Positions 1 through 6,090 of a DNA stretch of 7,300 nucleotides are shown here, piece by piece; within the stretch, counting starts at the first letter, position 1, and each line of letters starts with the position of its first letter. This DNA is from Alphaproteobacteria bacterium (GTDB lineage: Bacteria; Pseudomonadota; Alphaproteobacteria; Micropepsales; Micropepsaceae): contig CANBZE010000089.1 in NCBI GenBank assembly GCA_947373775.1, positions 1 through 7,300 of the forward strand. The letters run 5' to 3'. A model generated the notes under the pieces. That model did not search any database, was not told the DNA's origin, and saw only the letters and a list, made by a program, of their open reading frames with translations. A program made the translations under genes and the position numbers.

Positions 1-446
<446 letters not shown>

Positions 447-460
<14 letters not shown>

Positions 461-475
461 GGAGCCTCATATATG
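447..475 (+). promoter_or_regulatory. Candidate sigma-70-type promoter for hrcA-grpE-dapB-nth
   Basis: TTGGAA (447-452) and TATATG (470-475) are separated by 17 bp. Each matches four of six consensus bases. Initiation would fall near 482, leaving a leader of about 76 nt before the TTG start of hrcA. The -35 box lies inside the first codons of the divergent rph gene. This is a match by eye in GC-rich DNA, so it is tentative. I found no convincing promoter for rph on the other strand. Confidence 0.3.
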
Positions 476-557
476 GGTCTGCTAAGTTGAGGCGTTACCT
501 ACAGGCAGCCGTCCCCGCTGCGCAACCGATTACAGAATTGTCAGGACTTTCAATAGC
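461..557. other. Divergent rph/hrcA spacer, no CIRCE seen
   Basis: This 97-bp spacer separates rph and hrcA. I looked for the CIRCE operator (TTAGCACTC, 9 nt, GAGTGCTAA) on both strands and did not find it. The spacer holds the -10 half of a possible hrcA promoter, a small inverted repeat GCAGC/GCTGC (505-509 and 517-521, 7-nt loop), and AGGA at 543-546, about 11 nt before the TTG start of hrcA. The self-complementary CATATATG at 468-475 overlaps the putative -10 box. Confidence 0.5.
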
Positions 558-1619
558 TTGAGCCTTGAAACCCGCTCCCCCTTCCTGATGCCGCAAGGCT
601 TTACCGACCGGCCCCGGGAGGTCTTTCGCCATCTGGTGGAAGCCTTTCTGGCTTCGGGCGAGCCGGTGGGCTCGCGCACCCTGTCCCAGCGGCTGCCTTT
701 GACCCTGTCCCCGGCCTCGATCCGCAATGTGATGGCGGACTTAGAATCCATGGGTCTGCTGTACGCACCCCACACCAGTGCCGGCCGCGTGCCCACCGAA
801 AAAGGCCTGCGCCTGTTCGTCGACGGGCTGCTGGAAATCGGCGAGCTGGCGCCCGACGAGCGCATCGCCATCGAGGCGCGCATGTCGGGCAGCGGCCAGC
901 GCATCGAAGACATGCTGACCCAGGCCACCCAATCGCTGGCGGGCCTGTCGCGCTGCGCCGGCCTGATGATTACCGCCAAGCAGGACAGCCCTCTCAAGCA
1001 TGTGGAATTCGTCGCCGTCGCACCGGGCAAGGCGATGGTCATCATGGTCAGCGAAGACGGCCAGGTGGAAAACCGCGTCATCGACACGCCCGCCGGACTG
1101 CCGCCTTCGGCCATGCAGGAAGCCAGCAATTACCTGGGCGCGCGGCTGCGCGGCCGCACCATCGACCTTGCCCGCGACGAGATCCTGGCCGAGCTGGACG
1201 GCGAAAAGCGCGAGCTGGACACCCTGACCGCCAAGGTGGTGGCCGCAGGGCTTGCCACCCTGGCCGGTCCCGAAAAAGTGCTGATCGTGCGCGGCGCCGC
1301 GAACCTGCTGGACGAGAAATTGGAGGGGCAGGCCGACCTGGACCGCATCCGCACCCTGTTCGAGGATATCGAGCGCAAGGCCGACCTGATCCAGCTTCTG
1401 GAACTGGCCAAGGACGGCGCGGGGGTGCGCATCTTCATCGGCTCGGAGAACCGGCTGTTTTCGCTGTCCGGTTCCTCAATCGTGGCCGCTCCCTATGCCA
1501 ATGCCCAGGGCAAGATCGTGGGGGTGATCGGGGTTTTGGGGCCCACAAGGCTGAATTACGGCCGCATCATCCCCATGGTGGACCATACCGCCAAAGTCAT
1601 TGGACGATTGCTCGCTTAA
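558..1619 (+). CDS. hrcA: Heat-inducible transcription repressor HrcA
   Basis: HrcA is the cytoplasmic repressor of class I heat-shock genes. It binds the CIRCE operator, and its activity depends on GroEL. The 353-residue product has the N-terminal winged-helix region with GEPVGSRTLSQ (34-44), SPASIRNVMADLESMGLL (51-68) and PHTSAGRVPTEKGLR (71-85). A GAF-like middle domain follows, and the C-terminus ends in the typical GPTRLNYGRIIPMVDHTAKV. The length is near the family norm of about 340-360. The TTG start at 558 has AGGA about 11 nt upstream. An in-frame ATG at 588 would give 343 residues and keep the whole DNA-binding domain, but has no clear ribosome site, so the start is uncertain by ten codons. 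It is the first gene of a plus-strand cluster, 32 bp before grpE. Autoregulation through CIRCE is not supported by the upstream sequence. Confidence 0.96.
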   Translation: MSLETRSPFLMPQGFTDRPREVFRHLVEAFLASGEPVGSRTLSQRLPLTLSPASIRNVMADLESMGLLYAPHTSAGRVPTEKGLRLFVDGLLEIGELAPDERIAIEARMSGSGQRIEDMLTQATQSLAGLSRCAGLMITAKQDSPLKHVEFVAVAPGKAMVIMVSEDGQVENRVIDTPAGLPPSAMQEASNYLGARLRGRTIDLARDEILAELDGEKRELDTLTAKVVAAGLATLAGPEKVLIVRGAANLLDEKLEGQADLDRIRTLFEDIERKADLIQLLELAKDGAGVRIFIGSENRLFSLSGSSIVAAPYANAQGKIVGVIGVLGPTRLNYGRIIPMVDHTAKVIGRLLA

Positions 1620-1651
1620 GTCTTAAGAACGCGCCTTCAAGGAAGACTGTG

Positions 1652-2221
1652 ATGACTGACGAACCTGAATCCATGCAATTGCCCGATTCCGAAAACCCCC
1701 ATGCCGCCGAGTTCGCGGTGCTGGCGGCGCTGCAGGAAGAGGTGGCATCCCTCAAGGACCAGCGCCTGCGCGCCCTGGCCGAGGTGGAGAATATCCGCCG
1801 ACGCGCCGACAAAGAAAAGGCCGAGGCAGGCGTGTATGCCGTGACCAAGTTTGCGCGCGACATGGTGGGCATCGCCGACAATTTCGCCCGCGCTTTGGCC
1901 GCGGTGCCCGCCGAAGTGCGCGCCGCCGCCGACCCGCAGGTCCAGGCGGTGTTGGACGGCGTGGAAGCCACCGACCGCCAGCTGATCCAGGCGCTTGAGC
2001 GTTATGGCGTCAAGCAGATCGATACCAGCGACGGCAAGTTTGATCCCAACCTGCATCAGGCCATCGCCGAAGTGCCGGCGGCCGGCAAAGCCCCTGGCTC
2101 GATCGTGGATGTGGTGCAGTCCGGCTTCATGATCGGCGAGCGGCTCCTGCGCCCCGCCATGGTCACGGTTGCAAAAAAAGAACTGCCCGCCCAGACCGGA
2201 AGCGTCGATACTCAAGTGTAG
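1652..2221 (+). CDS. grpE: Nucleotide exchange factor GrpE (DnaK co-chaperone)
   Basis: GrpE is a dimeric cytoplasmic co-chaperone that releases ADP from DnaK. The product is 189 residues, within the usual range. After an acidic N-terminus, residues about 22-60 form the long coiled-coil helix, including [20 protein letters not shown]. The C-terminal beta domain carries the signature: [10 protein letters not shown] (129-138), then [20 protein letters not shown] (149-168) and [16 protein letters not shown] at 1639-1646 is well spaced for ATG at 1652. A GTG immediately before it (1649) is also in frame but too close to the ribosome site. Only 32 bp separate it from hrcA and 23 bp from dapB, so cotranscription is likely. 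Its partner dnaK does not follow, which is unusual for an hrcA-grpE pair. Confidence 0.96.
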   Translation: MTDEPESMQLPDSENPHAAEFAVLAALQEEVASLKDQRLRALAEVENIRRRADKEKAEAGVYAVTKFARDMVGIADNFARALAAVPAEVRAAADPQVQAVLDGVEATDRQLIQALERYGVKQIDTSDGKFDPNLHQAIAEVPAAGKAPGSIVDVVQSGFMIGERLLRPAMVTVAKKELPAQTGSVDTQV

Positions 2222-2244
2222 TTTGGGGTCCAAGAGGGGACGTC

Positions 2245-3048
2245 ATGTCTGAACTCAAGATCGTCGTGACCGGCGCATCCGGCCGCATGGGACGCACGCT
2301 CATTCGCGAGATCGCGCAGGGCAACGGCATGACCCTGTGCGGCGCGCTGGAAATGGAAGGCCATCCCAATCTGGGGCTGGACAGCGGAACGCTGGCCGGC
2401 ATGCAGCCCAACGGCATCAAGCTGACCGCCGATCCCCTGCCGCTGCTGGCGCATGCCCAGGCCGTGGTGGATTTCACCACGCCGATGGTATCCACCATGC
2501 TGGCGGACCTGGCGGCCCAGGCGCGCATCGTCCATGTCATCGGCACCACCGGCTTTGATGCCAAGGCCGAGGCGCGCGTCCAGGCCGCTGCCCGTCATGC
2601 CGTGATCGTGAAGTCCGGCAATATGAGCATGGGCGTGAACCTGCTGGCGGCGCTGGCGGAACGCGCCGCCCGGTCCCTGCCCGATTACGATATCGAGGTG
2701 CTGGAAATGCACCACCGCAACAAGGTGGATGCGCCGTCCGGCACCGCGCTGCTGCTGGGCAACGCCGCCGCCAAGGGCCGCGGCACTGTGCTGGAGAAGA
2801 ACTGGGTCAAGTCGCGCGACGGCCATACGGGGCCACGCAAGGACGGCGATATCGGCTTTGCCACCCTGCGCGGCGGCTCCGTGGTGGGCGAGCATTCGGT
2901 AATCTTCGCCGGCACCGGCGAGCGCATCACCCTGTCCCATTCGGCGGAAGACCGTTCCATCTTTGCCCATGGCGCGCTGACCGCGGCGCGCTGGGGCCAT
3001 GGCAAGAAGCCTGGTCTTTACAGCATGACGGACGTGCTCGGCCTGTGA
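2245..3048 (+). CDS. dapB: 4-hydroxy-tetrahydrodipicolinate reductase
   Basis: DapB reduces 4-hydroxy-tetrahydrodipicolinate with NAD(P)H in the diaminopimelate/lysine pathway, feeding both protein and peptidoglycan synthesis. The 267-residue protein is full length. Visible motifs are the Rossmann nucleotide loop [10 protein letters not shown] (8-17), the VIGTTGFD segment (98-105), SGNMSMGVN (124-132) and the active-site signature [16 protein letters not shown] (154-169). Within it H156 and K160 match the catalytic His/Lys pair of the E. coli enzyme. [20 protein letters not shown] follows at about 212-231. AGAGGGGA at 2233-2240 gives a strong ribosome site for ATG at 2245. Its last bases, GTGA, also contain the start codon of nth, so the two are probably translationally coupled. 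All key residues are present. Confidence 0.98.
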   Translation: MSELKIVVTGASGRMGRTLIREIAQGNGMTLCGALEMEGHPNLGLDSGTLAGMQPNGIKLTADPLPLLAHAQAVVDFTTPMVSTMLADLAAQARIVHVIGTTGFDAKAEARVQAAARHAVIVKSGNMSMGVNLLAALAERAARSLPDYDIEVLEMHHRNKVDAPSGTALLLGNAAAKGRGTVLEKNWVKSRDGHTGPRKDGDIGFATLRGGSVVGEHSVIFAGTGERITLSHSAEDRSIFAHGALTAARWGHGKKPGLYSMTDVLGL

Positions 3049-3749
3049 AGAAATTCAGCGCTGCGGAAGCTGAAGGGTTTTTCGCGCGGCTGAAGAAGCT
3101 GGATCCCGAGCCCAAGACCGAACTCAACTACGTCAATCCTTACACCCTGGTGGTGGCGGTGGCGCTGTCGGCGCAAGCGACGGACAAGGGCGTGAACAAA
3201 GCGACGGAAGCCCTGTTCAAGAAGGTAAAAACACCCGAAGCCATGCTGGCGCTGGGTGAAGCCGGCCTGATCGAACACATCAAGACCATCGGGCTGTATC
3301 GCGGCAAGGCCAGGAACGTCATCGCGGCGGCCAAGATCCTGGTCGAGAAGCATGGCGGCCAGGTGCCGAAGGATCGCGCCGCGCTGGAAGAATTGCCCGG
3401 TGTCGGGCGCAAGACCGCCAATGTGGTGTTGAACGTGGCGTTCGGCGAGCCGACCATCGCCGTGGACACCCACATCTTCCGCGTCTCCAACCGCACCGGG
3501 CTGGCGCCGGGCAAGGATGTGGTGGCGGTGGAGGTGGCGCTCGAGAAGATCGTGCCGGATCACTATAAGAGCCACGCCCATCACTGGCTGATCCTGCACG
3601 GGCGCTACACTTGCGTCGCCAGGAAGCCGCTGTGTCCGGTCTGTGTGGTGCGCGATTTGTGCCGCTTCAAGGACAAGACCAGGGAACTGCCGGACGAAAA
3701 GCCGAAGGCCCTTACGAAGTCTTCGCGGGCGAAGACCGCAAAGCGGTAA
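3045..3749 (+). CDS. nth: Endonuclease III (DNA glycosylase/AP lyase)
   Basis: Nth removes oxidised pyrimidines and cleaves abasic sites in base-excision repair. The 234-residue product has the helix-hairpin-helix [11 protein letters not shown] (117-127) with catalytic lysine K123, then [12 protein letters not shown] (139-150) with catalytic aspartate D141. The [4Fe-4S] loop is Cys-X6-Cys-X2-Cys-X5-Cys at C190, C197, C200 and C206. The GTG start overlaps the dapB stop in a GTGA and no strong ribosome site is visible, so translation probably depends on dapB. After the last cysteine there is a 28-residue lysine-rich tail, longer than the few residues in E. coli Nth. Much of it is encoded in the 38 bp that overlap the end of the opposite-strand lipoprotein gene. 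Family and catalytic competence are clear; the role of the tail is unknown. Confidence 0.97.
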   Translation: MKKFSAAEAEGFFARLKKLDPEPKTELNYVNPYTLVVAVALSAQATDKGVNKATEALFKKVKTPEAMLALGEAGLIEHIKTIGLYRGKARNVIAAAKILVEKHGGQVPKDRAALEELPGVGRKTANVVLNVAFGEPTIAVDTHIFRVSNRTGLAPGKDVVAVEVALEKIVPDHYKSHAHHWLILHGRYTCVARKPLCPVCVVRDLCRFKDKTRELPDEKPKALTKSSRAKTAKR

Positions 3750-4077
3750 GGCAGGCGATATCGGCGGCGTTCTGCGCCCCATGCGGCAGGGTCTCGACAT
3801 GGCGCACCGCCAGCGGCGATCCATACAGGAAGAAGAAGGCGCGGCAGGCCGCTCCGTCATAGCGCCACATCTCGGTGGCGCCGTCCTTGCGAACAAAAGC
3901 GGGGCGCCCCAGTGCCGCCGTGAGGCCGGTCGCCGCCATGTTCATGTACTGGCCGGGTTCGCCGCGCGGCGGCGCCGCCGGAATGCGGGCCTGGGGCGCG
4001 GTCTGTGGGGCGGGGCCCTTGGCGGCGCAACCGGCAACGGCCAGCACGGTCACAAGAAGGGCAAGGCGGCGGATCAT
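3712..4077 (-). CDS. Putative small lipoprotein, unknown function
   Basis: The 121-residue product starts with a lipoprotein signal: charged MIRR, hydrophobic LALLVTVLAVAG, then lipobox VAGC with acceptor cysteine C17. A proline- and alanine-rich linker follows to about residue 40. The small C-terminal domain includes LGRPAFVRKDGATEMWRYDG (56-75) and AACRAFFFLYG, with cysteines C78 and C109. It resembles hypothetical alphaproteobacterial lipoproteins that share the pattern of a proline-containing turn, 'RKDG', 'W-Y' and a phenylalanine-rich strand. I cannot name a function. ATG at 4077 has AGAAGG about 6 nt upstream. An upstream in-frame GTG at 4110 would put 11 extra residues before the signal and is less likely. 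The gene is divergent from the PfkB kinase and convergent with nth, overlapping it by 38 bp. A real gene is likely because of the intact signal and lipobox. Confidence 0.75.
   Translation of the reverse strand: MIRRLALLVTVLAVAGCAAKGPAPQTAPQARIPAAPPRGEPGQYMNMAATGLTAALGRPAFVRKDGATEMWRYDGAACRAFFFLYGSPLAVRHVETLPHGAQNAADIACLTALRSSPAKTS
3719..3736. repeat. Perfect 8-bp inverted repeat in convergent gene overlap
   Basis: GTCTTCGC and GCGAAGAC flank two G residues, giving GTCTTCGCGGGCGAAGAC; a realistic hairpin has 7 pairs and a CGGG loop. It lies inside the 38 bp where the ends of nth and the lipoprotein gene overlap, so both transcripts would carry the hairpin near their 3' end. Neither side has a T-run, so it is not a classical intrinsic terminator. 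It could end or protect transcripts from both directions, or could reflect coding constraint alone (Lys-Ser-Ser-Arg-Ala-Lys-Thr in nth). Confidence 0.5.
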
Positions 4078-4176
4078 CTTCGCCTTCTGCACCAGTGCCG
4101 TGCCTGTCACAAGCGAAATGCTTGCCTAGAGGCGCTTTACGCGTGTAAGCGGGGCCAACCAATTTTCGAGGTTCAC
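4078..4176. promoter_or_regulatory. Divergent lipoprotein/PfkB control region with two small hairpins
   Basis: This 99-bp spacer must hold promoters for both flanking genes. For the kinase, TTGCCT (4122-4127) and TGTAAG (4144-4149) lie 16 bp apart, each matching four of six consensus bases. Two inverted repeats are visible: CAAGC-GAAAT-GCTTG (4110-4124), and CGC-T-TTAC-GCGT-GTAA-GCG (4133-4151, one bulged T), which overlaps the possible -10 box and could be an operator. GAGG at 4168-4171 is the ribosome site for the kinase. I saw no confident lipoprotein promoter. Confidence 0.35.
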
Positions 4177-5190
4177 ATGACGCTGCAATATGATGTCGCC
4201 GGTCTGGGCAATGCCATCGTGGACGTCATCGCCTCGGTGGATGACCGGTTCCTGCTGAACCATCGCATCGCCAAGGGCGGCATGACCCTGATCGATGAAT
4301 TCCGCGCCAGGGAATTGCTGAAGGTGCTGGCCGACAACCAGCAGACCATGAGCAGCCTGCACGAAGTGGCGGGCGGCAGCGCCGCCAACACCCTGGCGGG
4401 CCTGGCCTCGCTGGGTGGCAACGGCGTCTATGTCGGCAAGGTGTTCGACGACCGGCTGGGCGGGGTTTTCGCCAAGTCGATGACGGCGCAAGGCATCACC
4501 TTCACCACCCACGCCACGCGGGAAGGTTCCACCACCGCCAGCTGCCTGATCGCGGTGACACCCGACGGCCAGCGCAGCATGAGCACCTATCTGGGCGCCT
4601 GCCGCGAATTGACCCCCGATGACGTGGACGAAGAGCAGGTCGCCGCCGCCCGCATCCTCTATATCGAGGGCTATCTGTGGGATGAGGAACAGGCCAAGCA
4701 GGCTTCGCGCAAGGCTATCGCGGCGGTAAAGGGCGCGGGCGGGCGCATCGCCCTGTCACTGTCCGACAGTTTCTGCGTCGGCCGCTTCCGCGACGAGTTC
4801 CTGCATCTGCTGGACAAGGATGTCGGCATCCTGTTCGCCAATGAGGACGAGTCCAAGGCGCTGTTCGAGGCGGAAGACTTTGACGGCGTGATCGCCGGCG
4901 CCAAGAAGTGGGGCGGCATCGCCGCCCTCACCCGCTCGGCCAAGGGCTGCGTCATTGTCGAGGAGGGCATGGTGCACGAGATTCCCGCGCTGCCGATCAA
5001 CCGCGTTATCGACACCACTGGCGCGGGCGACCAGTTTGCCGCCGGCTTCCTCTATGGCCTGACGCACGGCAAGGGCCTGGCCGATTGCGGCCGACTTGGC
5101 GCACTGGCGGCGGCGGAAGTGATTTCGCACTATGGCGCACGGCCTGAGACGTCGCTCAGGGACCTGGCGGCCAAAGCTGGGCTGCTTTAA
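4177..5190 (+). CDS. PfkB-family carbohydrate/nucleoside kinase (adenosine-kinase-like)
   Basis: The product is a 337-residue cytoplasmic ribokinase-fold kinase that should phosphorylate a sugar or nucleoside hydroxyl with ATP. Landmarks are DVAGLGNAIVDVIASVDD at the N-terminus (6-23), the first PfkB signature region AGGSAANTLAGLASLGG (65-81), SDSFCVGRFRDEF (196-208), FANEDE (220-225) and the second signature DTTGAGDQFAAGFLYG (279-294). D285 of that signature is the expected catalytic base. The sequence closely resembles the alphaproteobacterial group usually annotated as adenosine kinase; the substrate is not settled by sequence alone. ATG at 4177 has GAGG 5 nt upstream. The reading frame is open far upstream, but that stretch has no family similarity and runs through the opposite-strand lipoprotein gene. 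The gene ends in a TAA that shares bases with the yjbQ stop. Confidence 0.92.
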   Translation: MTLQYDVAGLGNAIVDVIASVDDRFLLNHRIAKGGMTLIDEFRARELLKVLADNQQTMSSLHEVAGGSAANTLAGLASLGGNGVYVGKVFDDRLGGVFAKSMTAQGITFTTHATREGSTTASCLIAVTPDGQRSMSTYLGACRELTPDDVDEEQVAAARILYIEGYLWDEEQAKQASRKAIAAVKGAGGRIALSLSDSFCVGRFRDEFLHLLDKDVGILFANEDESKALFEAEDFDGVIAGAKKWGGIAALTRSAKGCVIVEEGMVHEIPALPINRVIDTTGAGDQFAAGFLYGLTHGKGLADCGRLGALAAAEVISHYGARPETSLRDLAAKAGLL

Positions 5191-5639
5191 GCGCCTATAA
5201 TGTGCAGCGTCACTTCGCGCCGGTGCGGCGCGTCGCGGTGCTCGAACACATAAATCCCCTGCCAGGTGCCCAGCGCCAGCTTTCCCCTATGCAGCGGGAT
5301 GCCGATGCTGGTTTGCGTCAGCGCCGCGCGGATATGCGAGGGCATGTCATCGGGGCCTTCGGCGGTGTGGCGAAAGCGCGGGCCGCTGGTGGCCAGATGG
5401 GCAAAGAACTCCTGCAAGTCCTTTTGCACATCCGGATCGGCATTTTCCTGGATCACCAGCGAGGCCGAGGTGTGGCGGATGAAGCAGGTGAGCAGGCCCT
5501 CGGCGATCTTGGATTCCCGCACGAACGCCGCCACCGCATCGGTGCATTCGTAAAGCCCGGCCCCGCGGGTAGAAACCGTGATGGTGTGAGACGCCTGTTT
5601 CACTTCAACGCTTTCATTGGCGCTTCCGCAAATAGACAT
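5187..5639 (-). CDS. yjbQ: YjbQ/UPF0047 family protein (secondary thiamine-phosphate synthase enzyme family)
   Basis: UPF0047 proteins are small trimeric enzymes; E. coli YjbQ has weak thiamine-phosphate synthase activity, and the true role is unclear. The 150-residue product has the full set of motifs: RHTSASLVIQENADPDVQKD (55-74), FRHTAEGPDDMPSHIRAAL (89-107) and LGTWQGIYVFEHR (123-135). The start is uncertain. ATG at 5639 lies inside the last codons of smr and has GGAGG about 11 nt upstream. A GTG at 5603, just past the smr stop, would start MKQASHTITVSTRG and align better with the E. coli N-terminus. An earlier in-frame start (5690) adds unrelated residues. The gene is last in the minus-strand mltA-smr-yjbQ series, and its TAA overlaps the stop of the convergent kinase gene. 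Confidence 0.9.
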   Translation of the reverse strand: MSICGSANESVEVKQASHTITVSTRGAGLYECTDAVAAFVRESKIAEGLLTCFIRHTSASLVIQENADPDVQKDLQEFFAHLATSGPRFRHTAEGPDDMPSHIRAALTQTSIGIPLHRGKLALGTWQGIYVFEHRDAPHRREVTLHIIGA

Positions 5640-6090
5640 ACAGCGCGCCGCCTCCGCCATGTTTGGCGTGGGCCGGCTGGGTCTTGGCAATCAACCCGGC
5701 AAGCTCCGGTTCGTTCAGCCAGCGCGGCACCATCTGTTTCAAGACGCCGTGCGGCGACATCATCCAGGGTGCGTTGTCGTCGTTTTTCGGATTGCCCTTG
5801 CCGGTGATCACCAGCACCAGACGGTAGCCCCGGCTATGCGCCGCGGCCAGCCAGGTGAAGAGGGTGCGGTGCGCCGCGCCTTGCGTCATGCCATGCAGGT
5901 CGATGCGCGCATCTGGTTCCAGCAAACCGCGCCGCATCCGGTCCTGCGTGGCGCCGTTGACGCCGCTGGCGCCGGTCACGGTTTTCTTTTTGGCTGCGGT
6001 CTTGAATGGGGCGGGCCGGATCGGACGACCTTCCCTGAAGGTCTGTTCGAACAGCTTGCGCTCTTCTTCTGTCGGAACGCGGCGGCTCAT
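5614..6090 (-). CDS. smr: Smr domain protein (MutS2-type nuclease domain)
   Basis: The product is a stand-alone Smr (small MutS-related) protein of 158 residues; members have nicking endonuclease or nucleic-acid-binding activity. The N-terminal 60 residues are basic and low in complexity, including AAKKK (32-36). The domain then shows ARIDLHGMT (61-69), with the D-L-H-G motif at 64-67, LVLVITGKGN (91-100) with the conserved TGKG, and HGGGGALYVYLRKR at the end (144-157). These are the three conserved blocks of the family. The ATG overlaps the mltA stop in an ATGA (6087-6090), pointing to translational coupling. Placement directly downstream of mltA is common in alphaproteobacteria. The biological role of the short single-domain forms is not established. 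Confidence 0.92.
   Translation of the reverse strand: MSRRVPTEEERKLFEQTFREGRPIRPAPFKTAAKKKTVTGASGVNGATQDRMRRGLLEPDARIDLHGMTQGAAHRTLFTWLAAAHSRGYRLVLVITGKGNPKNDDNAPWMMSPHGVLKQMVPRWLNEPELAGLIAKTQPAHAKHGGGGALYVYLRKRQ

Noticed and set aside
461..480. Heat-shock (sigma-32) -10-like CCCATATAT on the minus strand before rph
   Set aside because: It ends a few bases before the rph start codon, so transcription would begin inside the gene, and no CTTGAAA-like element is at the right distance.
2212..3000. Long open frame antisense to dapB (262 codons)
   Set aside because: It mirrors a perfectly conserved dapB, has no recognisable motif, and is the sort of shadow frame expected in GC-rich DNA.
3018..3896. 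Long open frame antisense to nth (292 codons)
   Set aside because: Its composition is arginine/histidine-rich shadow sequence opposite a gene with all Nth catalytic and Fe-S residues; it has no ribosome site or family motif.
3643..4176. In-frame upstream extension of the PfkB kinase that would give a protein of 515 residues
   Set aside because: The extra part has no kinase similarity, runs antisense through the lipoprotein gene and overlaps nth; the family N-terminus and a ribosome site begin exactly at 4177.
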